Shown one piece after another: positions 1 to 9,116 of a stretch of DNA of 38,190 nt. Under the pieces are notes generated by a model that was not told where the DNA came from, searched no databases, and saw only the letters and a list, made by a program, of their open reading frames with translations. The stretch comes from Coemansia sp. RSA 1804 (taxonomy: Eukaryota > Kickxellomycota > Kickxellomycetes > Kickxellales > Kickxellaceae), in contig JANBTH010000072.1 in NCBI GenBank assembly GCA_027578815.1, positions 1,957 to 40,146 of the forward strand, read 5' to 3'. The stretch's first letter is position 1. Every line of letters begins with the position of its first letter. The position numbers were made by a program, and so were the translations under genes.

Positions 1-124
1 ACTATCAAACTATCAAACTATCAAACTATCAAACTATCAAACTATCAAACTATCAAACTATCAAACTATCAAACTATCAAACTATCAGACTATCAGACTA
101 TAAAACTATCAAACTATCAAACTA
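1..124. repeat. 8-bp tandem repeat (ACTATCAA)n, about 15 copies
   Basis: The unit ACTATCAA repeats head to tail from base 1. Copies are identical except near the right end, where two read ACTATCAG and one ACTATAAA. The array touches the window edge, so its true length is unknown. It ends about 85 bp before the start codon of the aldo-keto reductase. The unit is not a TTAGGG-type telomere repeat, so a minisatellite or a contig-end satellite is more likely. Confidence 0.97.
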
Positions 125-209
125 TTTTCCACTACTTTTATTTTTGTTCTTTTCATTTATCGGCAACCTTCATAAAGCTATCTTATCTTTTTTGCCAGGA
201 AAAAAAGTC

Positions 210-1187
210 ATGGTCGCTGCTGCTGGAACTTCAATAGCTCTTCGCGGAGGGCAGAAAATGCCCACCGTTGGCCTTGGTCTGTGGAAGATTAGCAATGAGA
301 CTGTTGCTAGCCAGATCTACCAGGCCATCAAGGTCGGGTACCGCCTGTTCGACGGCGCCTGCGACTATGGCAACGAGGTAGAGGCTGGCCAGGGTATTAG
401 ACGCGCAATCGACGAGGGACTAGTCAAGCGCTCCGACCTGTTCATCACCAGCAAGCTCTGGAGCACCTACCACGCCCGCGAGCACGTCAAGCCAGCACTC
501 CAGCGCACGCTCAGCGACATGGGACTCGACTACCTTGATCTTTACATTGTGCACTTCCCCTTTGCGCTAAAGTACGTGCCGTTTGATCTGAAGTATCCGC
601 CGCAGACCGACGACGGCCACGGGAACCAGAACACCCGCGCAAACGTCCCGTTCCAGGAGACCTGGGAGGCGATGGAGGCTGTTTACAACGAGGGTCTGGT
701 CAAGAACATTGGCATCTCAAACATTGGCGGCGCTATGCTGTACGATCTCCTGTCGTATGCCAAGGTCAAGCCCGCTGTTCTTCAGATCGAGTTGCATCCG
801 TACCTTGTGCGCAATCAGCTCGTTGCTCTCGCCCATTCCGAGGGAATTGCGATTACCGCGTACTCGTCCTTTGGCGATGCAAGCTATCAAGAGCTAGGGT
901 TCAAGGCCGACAGCCCGTCATTCAAACCGCTTCTCAAACACGACGTCATTGCTGAAATTGCCAAGGCACACGAAAAGTCGCCAGCACAAGTCCTGCTACG
1001 CTGGGCTGTTGAGCGCGGTTGTGCCGTTATTCCAAAGTCGTCCAATGTGGATCGCTTGCGTCAGAATCTCGACATCTTTGGCTTTTCCCTCTCCGATGAC
1101 GAGGTCGTCAGGATCAACGATCTTGATAAGAACTTTATCTTGAACGATCCAGCCAAATGGATTAATATCTCTATTTGGGCCAACTAG
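210..1187 (+). CDS. XYL1: Aldo-keto reductase, D-xylose reductase type
   Basis: This is a 325-aa NAD(P)H-dependent aldo-keto reductase of the AKR2 type, most like fungal xylose reductases. Such enzymes reduce D-xylose and other aldoses to polyols in the cytosol. The TIM-barrel start GLGLWK is near residue 21. The catalytic tetrad is visible as Asp48 (YRLFDGA), Tyr53 (CDYGNE), Lys82 (TSKLW) and His115 (YIVHFP). The NAD(P)-binding motif IPKSSNVDRLRQN lies towards the C-terminus and the protein ends in the family-typical NDPAKW region. The frame is open upstream to a TTG at 144, but the first ATG is at 210 and the family N-terminus begins there. The promoter space is very short, about 85 bp between the ATG and the tandem repeat. 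Substrate choice cannot be read from sequence; a broader aldose or glycerol reductase is possible. Confidence 0.92.
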   Translation: MVAAAGTSIALRGGQKMPTVGLGLWKISNETVASQIYQAIKVGYRLFDGACDYGNEVEAGQGIRRAIDEGLVKRSDLFITSKLWSTYHAREHVKPALQRTLSDMGLDYLDLYIVHFPFALKYVPFDLKYPPQTDDGHGNQNTRANVPFQETWEAMEAVYNEGLVKNIGISNIGGAMLYDLLSYAKVKPAVLQIELHPYLVRNQLVALAHSEGIAITAYSSFGDASYQELGFKADSPSFKPLLKHDVIAEIAKAHEKSPAQVLLRWAVERGCAVIPKSSNVDRLRQNLDIFGFSLSDDEVVRINDLDKNFILNDPAKWINISIWAN

Positions 1188-1820
1188 AGGTATGTTTTTG
1201 CCTTTCTTTTCTTTCGCAATTTGTGAGTTTTTACTGAGTTGGAAATACCATATGAATTACAAAAAAAACAAAGCAAAAGAAAAATCGAAGCTATTTTGGC
1301 TTAATATCATTGCTTGCTGGTTCCAGGTTAGACCGGGAAGAGTAAGGCAGCTTGGAGAAAATGTCTATTGCTCTTTTCTTTTCTATTCTATTTAAAAATG
1401 TCAACTCTAGTGGCATATACACAATATATTTAAACAATTCTAGTTATATCATTTAGATTTTCTACTTCTAATTTAGCTTGTGTCAAAAGCGAACACTGCC
1501 AATTTTTCAGGCATTGCACGGTACTACACGCGTCTTTATAACGGTGGCGTTAGTACCAATGCAGTCCCAATATACTTCACAATGGCAGAAGCAGCAACCG
1601 ATGTTGTCGACGGAAAGGAACTGCTTGCATCTCTTTACAGAGAAATCCGCAATAATATTGGGGTCGACAGCTACGAAAATGGATGTAGCCTTCAAGCTCT
1701 CATCGTTCCGTTGAACGATGCCAATTGCCTCAATCCAAACCGCTCGTTCTCTTGCGCTTGATTCCCTCTTCAGGCTTTGAAACCTATACTGCGTACTCGA
1801 GGTTTGGGTGCTCATGATTT

Positions 1821-1837
1821 ATAATAATAATAATAAT
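1821..1837. repeat. ATA/AAT trinucleotide microsatellite
   Basis: ATAATAATAATAATAAT runs for 17 bp just upstream of the minus-strand ATG at 1815. Confidence 0.9.
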
Positions 1838-1871
1838 CCTATTTAAAAACGCTATTCGTGATGGTATTTGT

Positions 1872-1898
1872 TGTTAACATTCGATGCAAATGTTAACA
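1872..1898. promoter_or_regulatory. Interrupted palindrome TGTTAACATT-N7-AATGTTAACA
   Basis: Perfect 10-bp arms surround a 7-bp spacer (CGATGCA). The same palindrome, with mismatches, recurs at 7253-7280 and 8760-8787 in the kinase island. There it sits upstream of a TATAAATA box. A protein-binding site is the simplest reading; function is inferred only from recurrence and symmetry. Confidence 0.55.
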
Positions 1899-2366
1899 TC
1901 TCATACGTCATCATAACACTCTGCCGCCGGCTAGAAAAGTTAACACCAGAAATAAAAATGATTATGGATGGAATCGAGCGTAGCAAAAGCACTTTCTACC
2001 ATCTGCTATCGGATTATCGAAGCCGAACGAGCTCCCTTTTTCGAATCGCTTCTAGGCAGCAAGTCGCAAAAGACGTCTTTACCCCATTCGCTCTCCCGGG
2101 GGGTTCTGGTTGGTTTGAGCCAAATACAAATCAAAATGACAGTACAATAATACTTACCTAGTGCTTGTCAAGCCTATAAATTTCTAAAATGGAACTGAAG
2201 TTTCTTTGTGTGCTTTTTCAAAAATCTTTCTTTAAATACTATTGCAAAGGATTTATGTAATGCTATTATAATAAATTCTGATACATTCCTATTGTTATCA
2301 AATTCTAGTTAAAGAGCATACAGATCACACTAATAATAAATCAGCTTTATCATTGGAAAAAGTACA

Positions 2367-2372
2367 TTTATT
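2367..2372 (-). terminator. Poly(A) signal AATAAA for the SulP gene
   Basis: AATAAA on the minus strand lies 18 nt past the TAA of the SulP reading frame. Confidence 0.5.
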
Positions 2373-2389
2373 AAAGAGTCGCTGCTAGA

Positions 2390-4390
2390 TTAGTGGTGCT
2401 TGTATGCGTCGTCAACAATACTCCTGACATCTGCCTTCTCTTGCTCGCCATCAAGCAGCAGCTCATCAGCGTTGATCTCAATGTCTGTGCTGCGTGCACT
2501 GTATGGTGTTGCGTCTGGAGTAGCAACAGGCTCGCTTGGGAAAATTGCGTTGGCGAGTTTCAACGATCTCGTTACAAGCAACGCACTTTTTCTGTCAAGT
2601 CCTTTGATAACCACTTTCCGTCCCTGGCTGCCGCCTTCTCCGCTTTTGCCACATACCTCGGCTACCAAGCGCTTCAGAATCTCCACGCCCGAGGAGTCGT
2701 ACACCGACGCATCCGACATGTCAAGCTCAATCGTGGATTGCTGGAACCTTTCGGTCTCGTTGAAAAACATTGACACGTCAGCCGCCGACCCAAAGAACAA
2801 GGGACCTGATATTTTAACAACGGTAACCCCATTTGCTTTTGTGTATTGCTTAATCTCGTCTACCTTTGTATCGCTTGCCATCTTCCATGCCACTGAGACC
2901 GCACTCCACGCTATTCCAATCAGCACGGCTATTGCAAGATCAGTAACAACAGCCAGCACTGTCACCAGAACTATGGTCACTATGTCCGTCAGCGGGATGC
3001 TCCAACGCAATATGTACACAAGAGTGCGCCATTCAAATGTCTTGACAACAACCACAAACAGAATTCCTGTAAGTGCAGCAACTGGGATCATTTCTATCAC
3101 TTTGCCCGCTACCGCTACGTACAAAAGTATAAGAAACGACGCAACAAATGTCGATAGTCGCGATCGCGATCCATTAAGAAGATTGACCGTTGTTTGGCCG
3201 ACCATGACCGAACCTCCCACGGATGCGAAGAATGAAGACAGTAGGTTTCCGAACCCTTGCCCGAGAAAATCAATATTGCAGTAGTGTGATGGAATGTTTT
3301 CGCCGATAATCTTTTGGCAAAGGCGCCAAGTCATTGCTGTCTCAACCAGCCCAACAACGGCCAAGAGAACCGCCTTCTCCATCACCACTCTCCAAAACCT
3401 GCCCTCCGACCACGGTACATCGGGTATATGGCCCATTGGTACGTTTCCAGGAAACGTCGCTCGGTCTCCTATCGAGCGAATCGGCTTATTTGCTGCTTTT
3501 TCGTATATGAGCTTTGTGATAAGCGTGCACACTATCATCGCGGTCAGCGAGGATGGGATAATGTTGGCGCTAATGCTGAATTTCCAAATACGAAGCCGCC
3601 TCTTGATCTTTGTCTGCAGAATCATTATTGCCATAGATAAGAACACAATTACGAGAACCTGCCATGTCTGTCCCTCGTTGAGTCGAAGCCAACGTTGGTC
3701 CTTTGGCGGCTCATAATCTGGAAGTGGGCACATTTTACCATCAACTATCTGCTGCTGCTGTTGCTGCTGCTGGCTTCCATCCTTGTCAGTCTGAAACGCA
3801 GTTAACTGAGCTCTGAAGATAACTATCGCCAACCCGTTCATGAACCCCACCATCACTGCATGAGGGACAAGTTTGAGGAACTTTGCAATACCAAACACCC
3901 CGATAAGTACTTGAATAATGCCACACAATAGGGTGGTTGCGTAGAGCCATTCAACCCTGTCGACCATACACATGTCTCCCAGGGGTCCGCTATCACTAGT
4001 CAGATCCTTCTGTATCGCAACCATCCCGCCAGCAATCCCACTAACCATCCCAGGCATCGTAGTGATGAATCCTCCAACAAGCCCAATAAAGAACGTAGAA
4101 AACATGCCCTTGACCGGGCTAATGTTTGCAACAAACGCAAATGCAACAGATTCGGGCACCTGCATTAGCGAGATCGAAACGCCGCTGAGGATCTCGTTCT
4201 TCAGACTCGTTGGGTTGTGCATGAAGAACCGCATTGAATCCATGAAAAAGGATTTGCTCTCTATTGGGAGCCGTGTTGTGGCTCTGTGTGCCCCACGAAC
4301 AGCCAGTGCTAGAACATCCTTGGCTTGATCAAGTTTGGTTCGCCAGACATTGGCGTAGAGGGCGACTCTCGCCTTTATATTCTGGATCAT
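2390..4390 (-). CDS. SulP-family anion transporter with STAS domain
   Basis: This is a 666-aa, intron-free membrane protein of the SLC26/SulP family, which moves sulfate, bicarbonate or other anions. The N-terminal transport domain begins with the family motif region around residues 65-100 (SLMQVPESVAFAF) and runs through about a dozen hydrophobic segments to roughly residue 510. A cytosolic STAS domain follows, with the conserved DSSG loop at 565-568. A tract of eight glutamines (residues 207-214, CAG/CAA codons at 3749-3772) interrupts an inter-helix loop, and this tract may vary in length between strains. The overall form resembles bacterial-type SulP proteins more than the yeast Sul1/Sul2 sulfate permeases. 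The start is the ATG at 4390. An overlapping pair of palindromes lies about 260 bp upstream. Substrate is undetermined. Confidence 0.94.
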   Translation of the reverse strand: MIQNIKARVALYANVWRTKLDQAKDVLALAVRGAHRATTRLPIESKSFFMDSMRFFMHNPTSLKNEILSGVSISLMQVPESVAFAFVANISPVKGMFSTFFIGLVGGFITTMPGMVSGIAGGMVAIQKDLTSDSGPLGDMCMVDRVEWLYATTLLCGIIQVLIGVFGIAKFLKLVPHAVMVGFMNGLAIVIFRAQLTAFQTDKDGSQQQQQQQQIVDGKMCPLPDYEPPKDQRWLRLNEGQTWQVLVIVFLSMAIMILQTKIKRRLRIWKFSISANIIPSSLTAMIVCTLITKLIYEKAANKPIRSIGDRATFPGNVPMGHIPDVPWSEGRFWRVVMEKAVLLAVVGLVETAMTWRLCQKIIGENIPSHYCNIDFLGQGFGNLLSSFFASVGGSVMVGQTTVNLLNGSRSRLSTFVASFLILLYVAVAGKVIEMIPVAALTGILFVVVVKTFEWRTLVYILRWSIPLTDIVTIVLVTVLAVVTDLAIAVLIGIAWSAVSVAWKMASDTKVDEIKQYTKANGVTVVKISGPLFFGSAADVSMFFNETERFQQSTIELDMSDASVYDSSGVEILKRLVAEVCGKSGEGGSQGRKVVIKGLDRKSALLVTRSLKLANAIFPSEPVATPDATPYSARSTDIEINADELLLDGEQEKADVRSIVDDAYKHH

Positions 4391-4845
4391 GCCGTAGTGG
4401 ATAAAGGAAAGAGCTGGACAAATAATAAATCTACAATAAAGTATAAGAAAAGGTGGTACAATAGAATAAATAAGTGATTTCTGTATTCTGAGAAAGAAGA
4501 AAAGAAAACAGATATTCTCAGAATATCCTCAATAAGTGTGAGCTTATGTTTATGTAGCCCGTGTCAACTGCTCGTGCATCACAGTCAGAAAAATGCTGGT
4601 TTTGCATATTTTTTGTGACCATTTTTCTCCTCAAAAATATGATTAGATTCGATTGATCGAATTCGATCTCGATCAGCCGACTTTAACTCTTGTTTATTGA
4701 TCTATTTTTAAGAAGCTGCACAATCTTCTAACATTCAATAAGTAAATAATATACACTAAAACCTGAAGGCTATGTAGCTATTGATTTCTATAAAAAAAAC
4801 CATGCCTATATTGGACCTTTATACAAATAGCTAAAGAATTAGCTA
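4391..4845. other. SulP promoter region / 3' side of FunK1 gene
   Basis: This 455-bp AT-rich spacer contains overlapping palindromes at 4648-4667 and a possible A/T hairpin around 4606-4642 (CATATTTTTTG facing CAAAAATATG). No open frame is worth naming. Confidence 0.6.
4648..4667. promoter_or_regulatory. Overlapping palindromes upstream of SulP
   Basis: TTCGATTGATCGAA (6-bp arms, 2-bp spacer, 4648-4661) overlaps the perfect 12-bp palindrome ATCGAATTCGAT (4656-4667). They lie about 260 bp upstream of the SulP ATG. They are candidate binding sites for a dimeric regulator; there is no functional evidence beyond symmetry and position. Confidence 0.35.
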
Positions 4846-6934
4846 CTATTGCGGGCTTTGCTCTGAGGCTGCACTTTCAAGAGCATGATTCCGTGCATTT
4901 ACAATAACCTTCAAAAGAGCGTCAGCAATTTTGTCTGCGCAGGCTGCTCTCCGCTCAAATTGATCAACTACTTCTGGTCCACAGCAATCGTCCCAGTATT
5001 CTTTTTTAGCATCTGAATCATGGCTATCACTTTTTTCGGATATAGACGCAAGTTCATATTCCAAATCATACTTATCCTTGCTAAACGAGCCTCTTGCCAA
5101 GGATGAAAGCATGGGGTTGTCGAACAACGCTCTACGCAGACCACTCACTAGTTTTCTCAATTGGAGGTATGAGCGGCCCCGAACAAATCGCTTTGTGATC
5201 CTTGATGCAAAGTTAGACTCAGAGTTCATATCGTTACGTTTGGTCTTTGCAACCTCCCAGCTGTTGTTATCCCGCCACTTTAGAATATCTGGAGAATCAA
5301 GGCCATCAATGACGCTTTTTTGCTTTTCCATATCGCCTTTGTTCACGCCAAATGTCCCAAGCCAGCATAGCACGTAGATCATCGATTCCCAGTCATCGAG
5401 TTCGGTTCTCCTTGCCTTGCTGCAAACATCGAGGTTGTTGATGCTCATAAATGGAAAAGTACCAGTCATCTCTGGCCGTACTTCGCGCTCAGTGCTCTCA
5501 TCAATACGAAGAGCACAGTCAAAGTCGATAACCATTCCATGCACTGCTTCCTTGCCTTCTGAGGTTCTGCGATTGATGAGCATGTTGTTGACAGATATGT
5601 CTCGATGAAGAATGTTGCACTTTTTCCGAATCGCACTATGGACCTCCATGATATCTGCTGCTGCAATTATAAGCTCGTTAACTGACTTGACACTGCGAAT
5701 ATCCTCGCCAATTGGAGACATTGCCATTCGCTTGTGAATCCTGAATGTAAGCTGCTTCACGGTATCCTCGCCTAGCTCGCTAAAAACGTTGTCAATACTA
5801 TCTTCAAAGTACTTGCCGTCTTTGCCAACTTGTTTGACAACACCGCCGGCCACAAGAGCCGGATACTTGTCGGCCAATTCCGCATTGCCTTTCAACTTGC
5901 TGTTTATCTCTCGCAGCAAGCTAACCTCATCGCGCAGCTTTTGATCAGATTCCTGAAAAACAATCGCCCACGCGTCCTTGATAAAAATCTCCCTTTTGTT
6001 GTGCTGTTCTGCCGAGTTACCGCTGTCTCCTTCAATGTCCCCGGATAGATCTGTTTCGATGCAGCGGTAGCAACGGGTGTGACGGCCAAAAGTGCGATCA
6101 GCAGTACGCATGCAGTCTATAACTGTAAACAGCTTGTAGCGATCTTCTGAACCGTCATCAAAGACCATTATTTCCCACTTGCCCGTTTTGCTGTTTTGGT
6201 AAACTGTTGGATCACGCCCAAGCTTGTCCTCTTCGCATAATGACATATTTACCAGCCATGTAACAAGCAGCCTGCGACCAGCTTCTTTTACCACATCAAT
6301 AGACGCTGAACTTATCAGGCGGTCGTTGCAAAGCAAGCAGATTCGAAAGTCCGAGTTGCACACAGTCAGTCCCCAGACAAAACGACAACTATTCTGCCGA
6401 GCATACATGTTGCGCGAGTACTTGAGTAGCTGTGCGTACACCTGGTTCTGGTGTTCTAGCTTGTTTTTTTACCTCCACCACGGCCAGCATATTCGAGTAC
6501 AGTATCTTGCTGCTGTTTTTGTTGTTGGCTTCGCCACTTTGTTCCTGCAGAGGGTTGTTTTCGGCTTTCAACCCAAGGTCAATCCGGTGGCTGTCATCAG
6601 CGTCCCCTGGAGTCCTGTCTGTCTCATCAAAGGCGATAATCCTTCTACGCCAAGGCTTAAATCCACCTTGCATTTGCAACGGCATTCGATACGCCTCTTT
6701 AACCGCATCGGCTGTAAACCGTACAAGCGCCTTGATGCAAGGATACATGTCCGACTCCCGCATTATCTTAGCAGATTCATTGCCTTCTGCTTGTGCACTG
6801 GCAGTATCGCTTTGACGTACTAGTTCCAGCATGCTTCTATAGTCGGCTGTCAAGTGCGCAAGATCAATGAATGATTCAGACAGGTTTTTGACTTCCGTCT
6901 CCGTGCTTGATTCTTCCTTAGACCCTAGTAACAC
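4846..6934 (-). CDS. FunK1-type fungal protein kinase, one frameshift, 5' end unresolved
   Basis: This is a serine/threonine kinase of the fungal-expanded FunK1 family. Family marks in order are a VEVK motif in the N-terminal region, an FIKDAW segment, the catalytic loop LHRDISVNNML (Asp codon at 5599-5601), the metal-binding DFD (first Asp codon 5524-5526), GTFPFMSINNL and ELDDWESMIYVLCW. The key catalytic residues are intact. The coding sequence is split between two frames. It runs from about 6934 to the VEVK codons, then must shift by one base at a run of seven A (6464-6470, minus strand). Six A would restore VEVK followed by the family-typical QLLKYSRNMYARQ. No other stop interrupts the remaining ~530 codons. 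That points to either a recent mutation or a homopolymer sequencing error. The upstream frame opens only at a GTG after an acceptor-like TATTCCAG, so a 5' exon or start is missing. Natural targets of FunK1 kinases are unknown. Confidence 0.85.
6464..6470 (-). other. A7 homopolymer at the FunK1 frame break
   Basis: On the coding strand the codons read GAG-GTA-AAA-AAA-CAA. Removing one A gives GAG-GTA-AAA-AAC-AAG, which joins the two halves of the kinase in one frame. A slippery-site explanation would need a +1 shift, so the classical -1 heptamer does not apply. Confidence 0.8.
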
Positions 6935-7587
6935 TGGAATAGTATGTAATTTTATGTACCGTTAGAGCGCATCATGGACAATGCTCGTCTTTAGACAGTT
7001 TGATCTGTCCAGCAGCAAAGTTATCATTTAAATAAATAAATGCAATCGTGGCGATTTGGATTGTCTGTGCTAAAAAAAATTGCTCTCTGGGGAGGCTGAG
7101 AAGAAACGCAATGAGGAGAGGAGAGAGCAGGAAATATAACAATTTTGACAGTTGATTCAATTTTATGATTCTTTCCGTTGCTGAGGGTTTACCAAGCTAA
7201 TCTAATCAGTCGCGTGCAGAACCAGCACCCCTTGCTATAATATGGTGGTCGTTGTTAACATTTGATTGAAAATGTTTACAGCGGGCACATTATAATATGA
7301 TTAATAATTAGGATATGATTTCTGTTGCTGTTTTATACTAGCGATGGAATGTAAACAGGTATAAATACTGCTATCATTCCAGGTTTTGTTAGAGAATTTT
7401 CAATTAAAAATAGTTTATTGCGTTCTAATTTGAAACGAATACAGAAAGAGGTAACCTTGCGATCTTCCTTGTCAAACATGCACTAAATCACCTTGGTTTG
7501 TTTTTGCAGTCAACTTATGTTCACCAGAATGTTTATTTAACATAATTATTATAGTCAAAATATTATCTACTCAAAGCCGTCGGGTGC
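6935..7587. other. Spacer between FunK1 and the divergent kinase gene
   Basis: This holds the unresolved 5' region of the FunK1 gene (6935 to about 7160) and the left inverted-repeat arm (7251-7367). Between 7368 and 7587 there is no plus-strand coding frame, although the arm carries a promoter-like arrangement facing that way. Confidence 0.6.
7251..7367 (+). repeat. Left arm of ~120-bp inverted repeat with palindrome and TATA
   Basis: Read on the plus strand, this matches the reverse complement of 8671-8789. By eye identity is roughly 70-75% with one 2-bp gap. It includes an exact 15-bp block (ATTATAATATGATTA), the palindrome TGTTAACATTT-N6-AAATGTTTACA (7253-7280) and TATAAATA at 7360-7367. 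It points toward the 3' end of the kinase gene, where no plus-strand gene exists. It may be a displaced promoter copy, an antisense promoter, or one end of a mobile unit. Confidence 0.8.
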
Positions 7588-8571
7588 CTATCGAAGGAGA
7601 ACCATGTATTCCTTCCTTTGTTCCTCCGTTGCGTTCCCTACTCTCGCAAGGCTAAAGTCGATTATAAATGGCGTCTGAATGCCGCCGGGCCTTGTCTGCG
7701 CGTATAGAAGATTTGCAGTGCGGATGTCATTGTGCGCCACGCCCCGTCTGTGGATTAGACGCAGGATGCTGAAGAACGGATCCTTGATCTTTTCGTCCAG
7801 CACATCAAAGAGCATTCGCGTGGTATTCCTCAATATCCTTACCGTAGTGGATGGAGGGTTGCCTAGGAACTCGATAGGAATAAAGCAGGCGTCTTCGCCG
7901 CTAATTACGGAGTGCCCAGTCGAGAAGATCCAAGAGATGCAAATTCCCTGCAGATCTTGCAGCCTCTTGTAGGCCTCGACCTCGTTGCCGAGCTCCGCCA
8001 CCAGCCAGGACTTGTCTGGGTCGGCGGTCTTGACAACCGTGTCCCTGCCGTCGAGGCTGCACCGATAGACGGCGCCAGACCGGTACTCCGCCAGGAACTG
8101 CATGGCGACTCCCTCGAAGCTGGCATACTTTGCAAAGGAGCCCGCGCAATCCATCCTCTGCAGCTTCTTGGCCAGAGGGGAATCTGGCAAAGGCACAGCC
8201 CGCCCCATTGCCGGAATGTGGGGCTGCGGGTAGCTTAAAGCCCGCTGTGTCCACCAGGCAATTGCCGCCACCGGGTACAGCTTGCCACCAACAAGTGGGA
8301 TCGCTTCCGACACGTCTACAGAGACAGGGGTAGAGTTCCTGACAAGGAAGAGACACTTGCTCGAGATGAGCACCCCATGGCTCCCGGAGCCGCTGTGTGC
8401 CGCCGCGTACATGGATGTCTGCAATACCCCGTTAAGCACGTGTCGTGGTGAAAACGCTTGGCCTGAGGCTTCAGATATGGCATGGAGATTTTGAGCCTCC
8501 ACGCCTGTCTACAGCGGCCCTCTTGTCAGCCATTGGCGCTGGCTAAATGATATCTTAACCTCGAATGACAT
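7588..8571 (-). CDS. Short divergent protein kinase-like gene, two-exon model
   Basis: The main exon (8508 to 7588) has no ATG at its 5' end, only GTG preceded by an in-frame stop. A 51-nt intron is proposed at 8559-8509 (GTTAAG...CTGTAG, with a CTGAC branch-like motif). It joins a four-codon first exon ATG-TCA-TTC-GAG (8571-8560) in phase, giving 310 aa. The N-terminal ~140 residues are unrecognised. The kinase part shows VVK (Lys164), a helix-C-like NEVEAYKRL, the catalytic loop AHNDIRTANLL (Asp265, Asn270) and DFS (Asp288) in place of DFG. The protein ends about 20 residues later, so most of the C-lobe is missing, as in other short fungal kinase-like proteins. Key catalytic residues remain, so activity is possible. 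A TATA box on the minus strand lies 100 nt upstream of the proposed ATG. Confidence 0.7.
8509..8559 (-). other. Proposed 51-nt intron of the kinase-like gene
   Basis: Donor GTTAAG at 8559-8554, branch-like CTGAC and acceptor CTGTAG ending at 8509. It is the only simple splice found that supplies an ATG in frame with the long exon. The donor is not a consensus GTRAGT. Confidence 0.45.
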
Positions 8572-8670
8572 TTGCCGTGCCAGACCCAGCATATAGTAAG
8601 ACGATATGAATTATAGTATTTTATTTTCAACATCTCTGCCATAAACTATTGAAACGTAAAAACTTAACGA

Positions 8671-8678
8671 TATTTATA
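8671..8678 (-). promoter_or_regulatory. TATA box of the kinase-like gene
   Basis: TATAAATA on the minus strand, 100 nt upstream of the proposed ATG at 8571. It is conserved in the left repeat arm at 7360-7367. Confidence 0.55.
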
Positions 8679-8789
8679 CCTACTAGCATTTCATCGCTCC
8701 TAAAATATGACTACGAAAATCGAATCCTAATTCCTAATCATATTATAATAAGCATCTAATGTTAACATTTCCAATCAAATTTAAACATC
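8671..8789 (-). repeat. Right arm of ~120-bp inverted repeat, kinase promoter copy
   Basis: On the minus strand this reads as a diverged copy of 7251-7367. It contains the palindrome at 8787-8760 and TATAAATA at 8678-8671. It lies directly upstream of the kinase-like gene and is the functional-looking copy of the promoter. Confidence 0.8.
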
Positions 8790-9116
8790 GGTTAGCCCCA
8801 GCATAACATAAAATGCTCCAGCCAGCACTGAGAATAAGCCACAGGATAAAGTGAGGAAAGAAGCCACCATACTTCTATTAAATGTTGCTTCGGACGGGAG
8901 CATGTGACAAAATTGGGTTACGTCAGCAAGAAGTGATTAATCAAGTGACCAGGTCAGCTACAAAGGCAAAAGGATGATGCATTTAAATTTGGATGAAGGA
9001 GCAACATGTAACAAGGACTCTCTCTCTTTAGCTCCATTTTATTATTATTTCCAATAGCAAGTTAAACCACGCGGAAACCAGTAACATCTCCCAAGTCTCC
9101 AGCACTTTTAAAGAAA
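8790..9116. other. Promoter region of the pseudokinase gene
   Basis: AT-rich, with no coding frame. GATGCATTTAAATTTGGATG around 8975-8994 loosely resembles the right-arm palindrome region and could be a decayed copy. This is weak. Confidence 0.4.

Larger units (their letters stand above)
1188..2389. other. AT-rich spacer with unassigned open frames
   Basis: No gene here can be assigned. Open frames that might be small genes or remnants are a minus-strand ATG frame of 102 codons (1815 to 1507), a plus-strand frame from about 1509 to 1761 preceded by an acceptor-like TTTTTCAG, and a 67-codon plus frame from ATG 1959 to 2161. None shows a recognisable motif, and all are short enough to arise by chance. 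The spacer holds an AAT microsatellite at 1821-1837 and the palindrome at 1872-1898. Confidence 0.6.

Noticed and set aside
1..124. Telomere repeat
   Set aside because: The octamer ACTATCAA is not a G-rich telomeric unit.
144..209. Extension of the aldo-keto reductase from TTG 144
   Set aside because: TTG is not a normal fungal nuclear start, and the family N-terminus begins at ATG 210.
6464..6470. Programmed -1 ribosomal frameshift at A-AAA-AAC
   Set aside because: The required shift is +1 (or -2), not -1.
6442..6472. 31-nt GT...AG intron that would repair the FunK1 frame
   Set aside because: Too short for a spliceosomal intron, and it would delete the Lys of the conserved VEVK; a one-base indel in A7 explains the break better.
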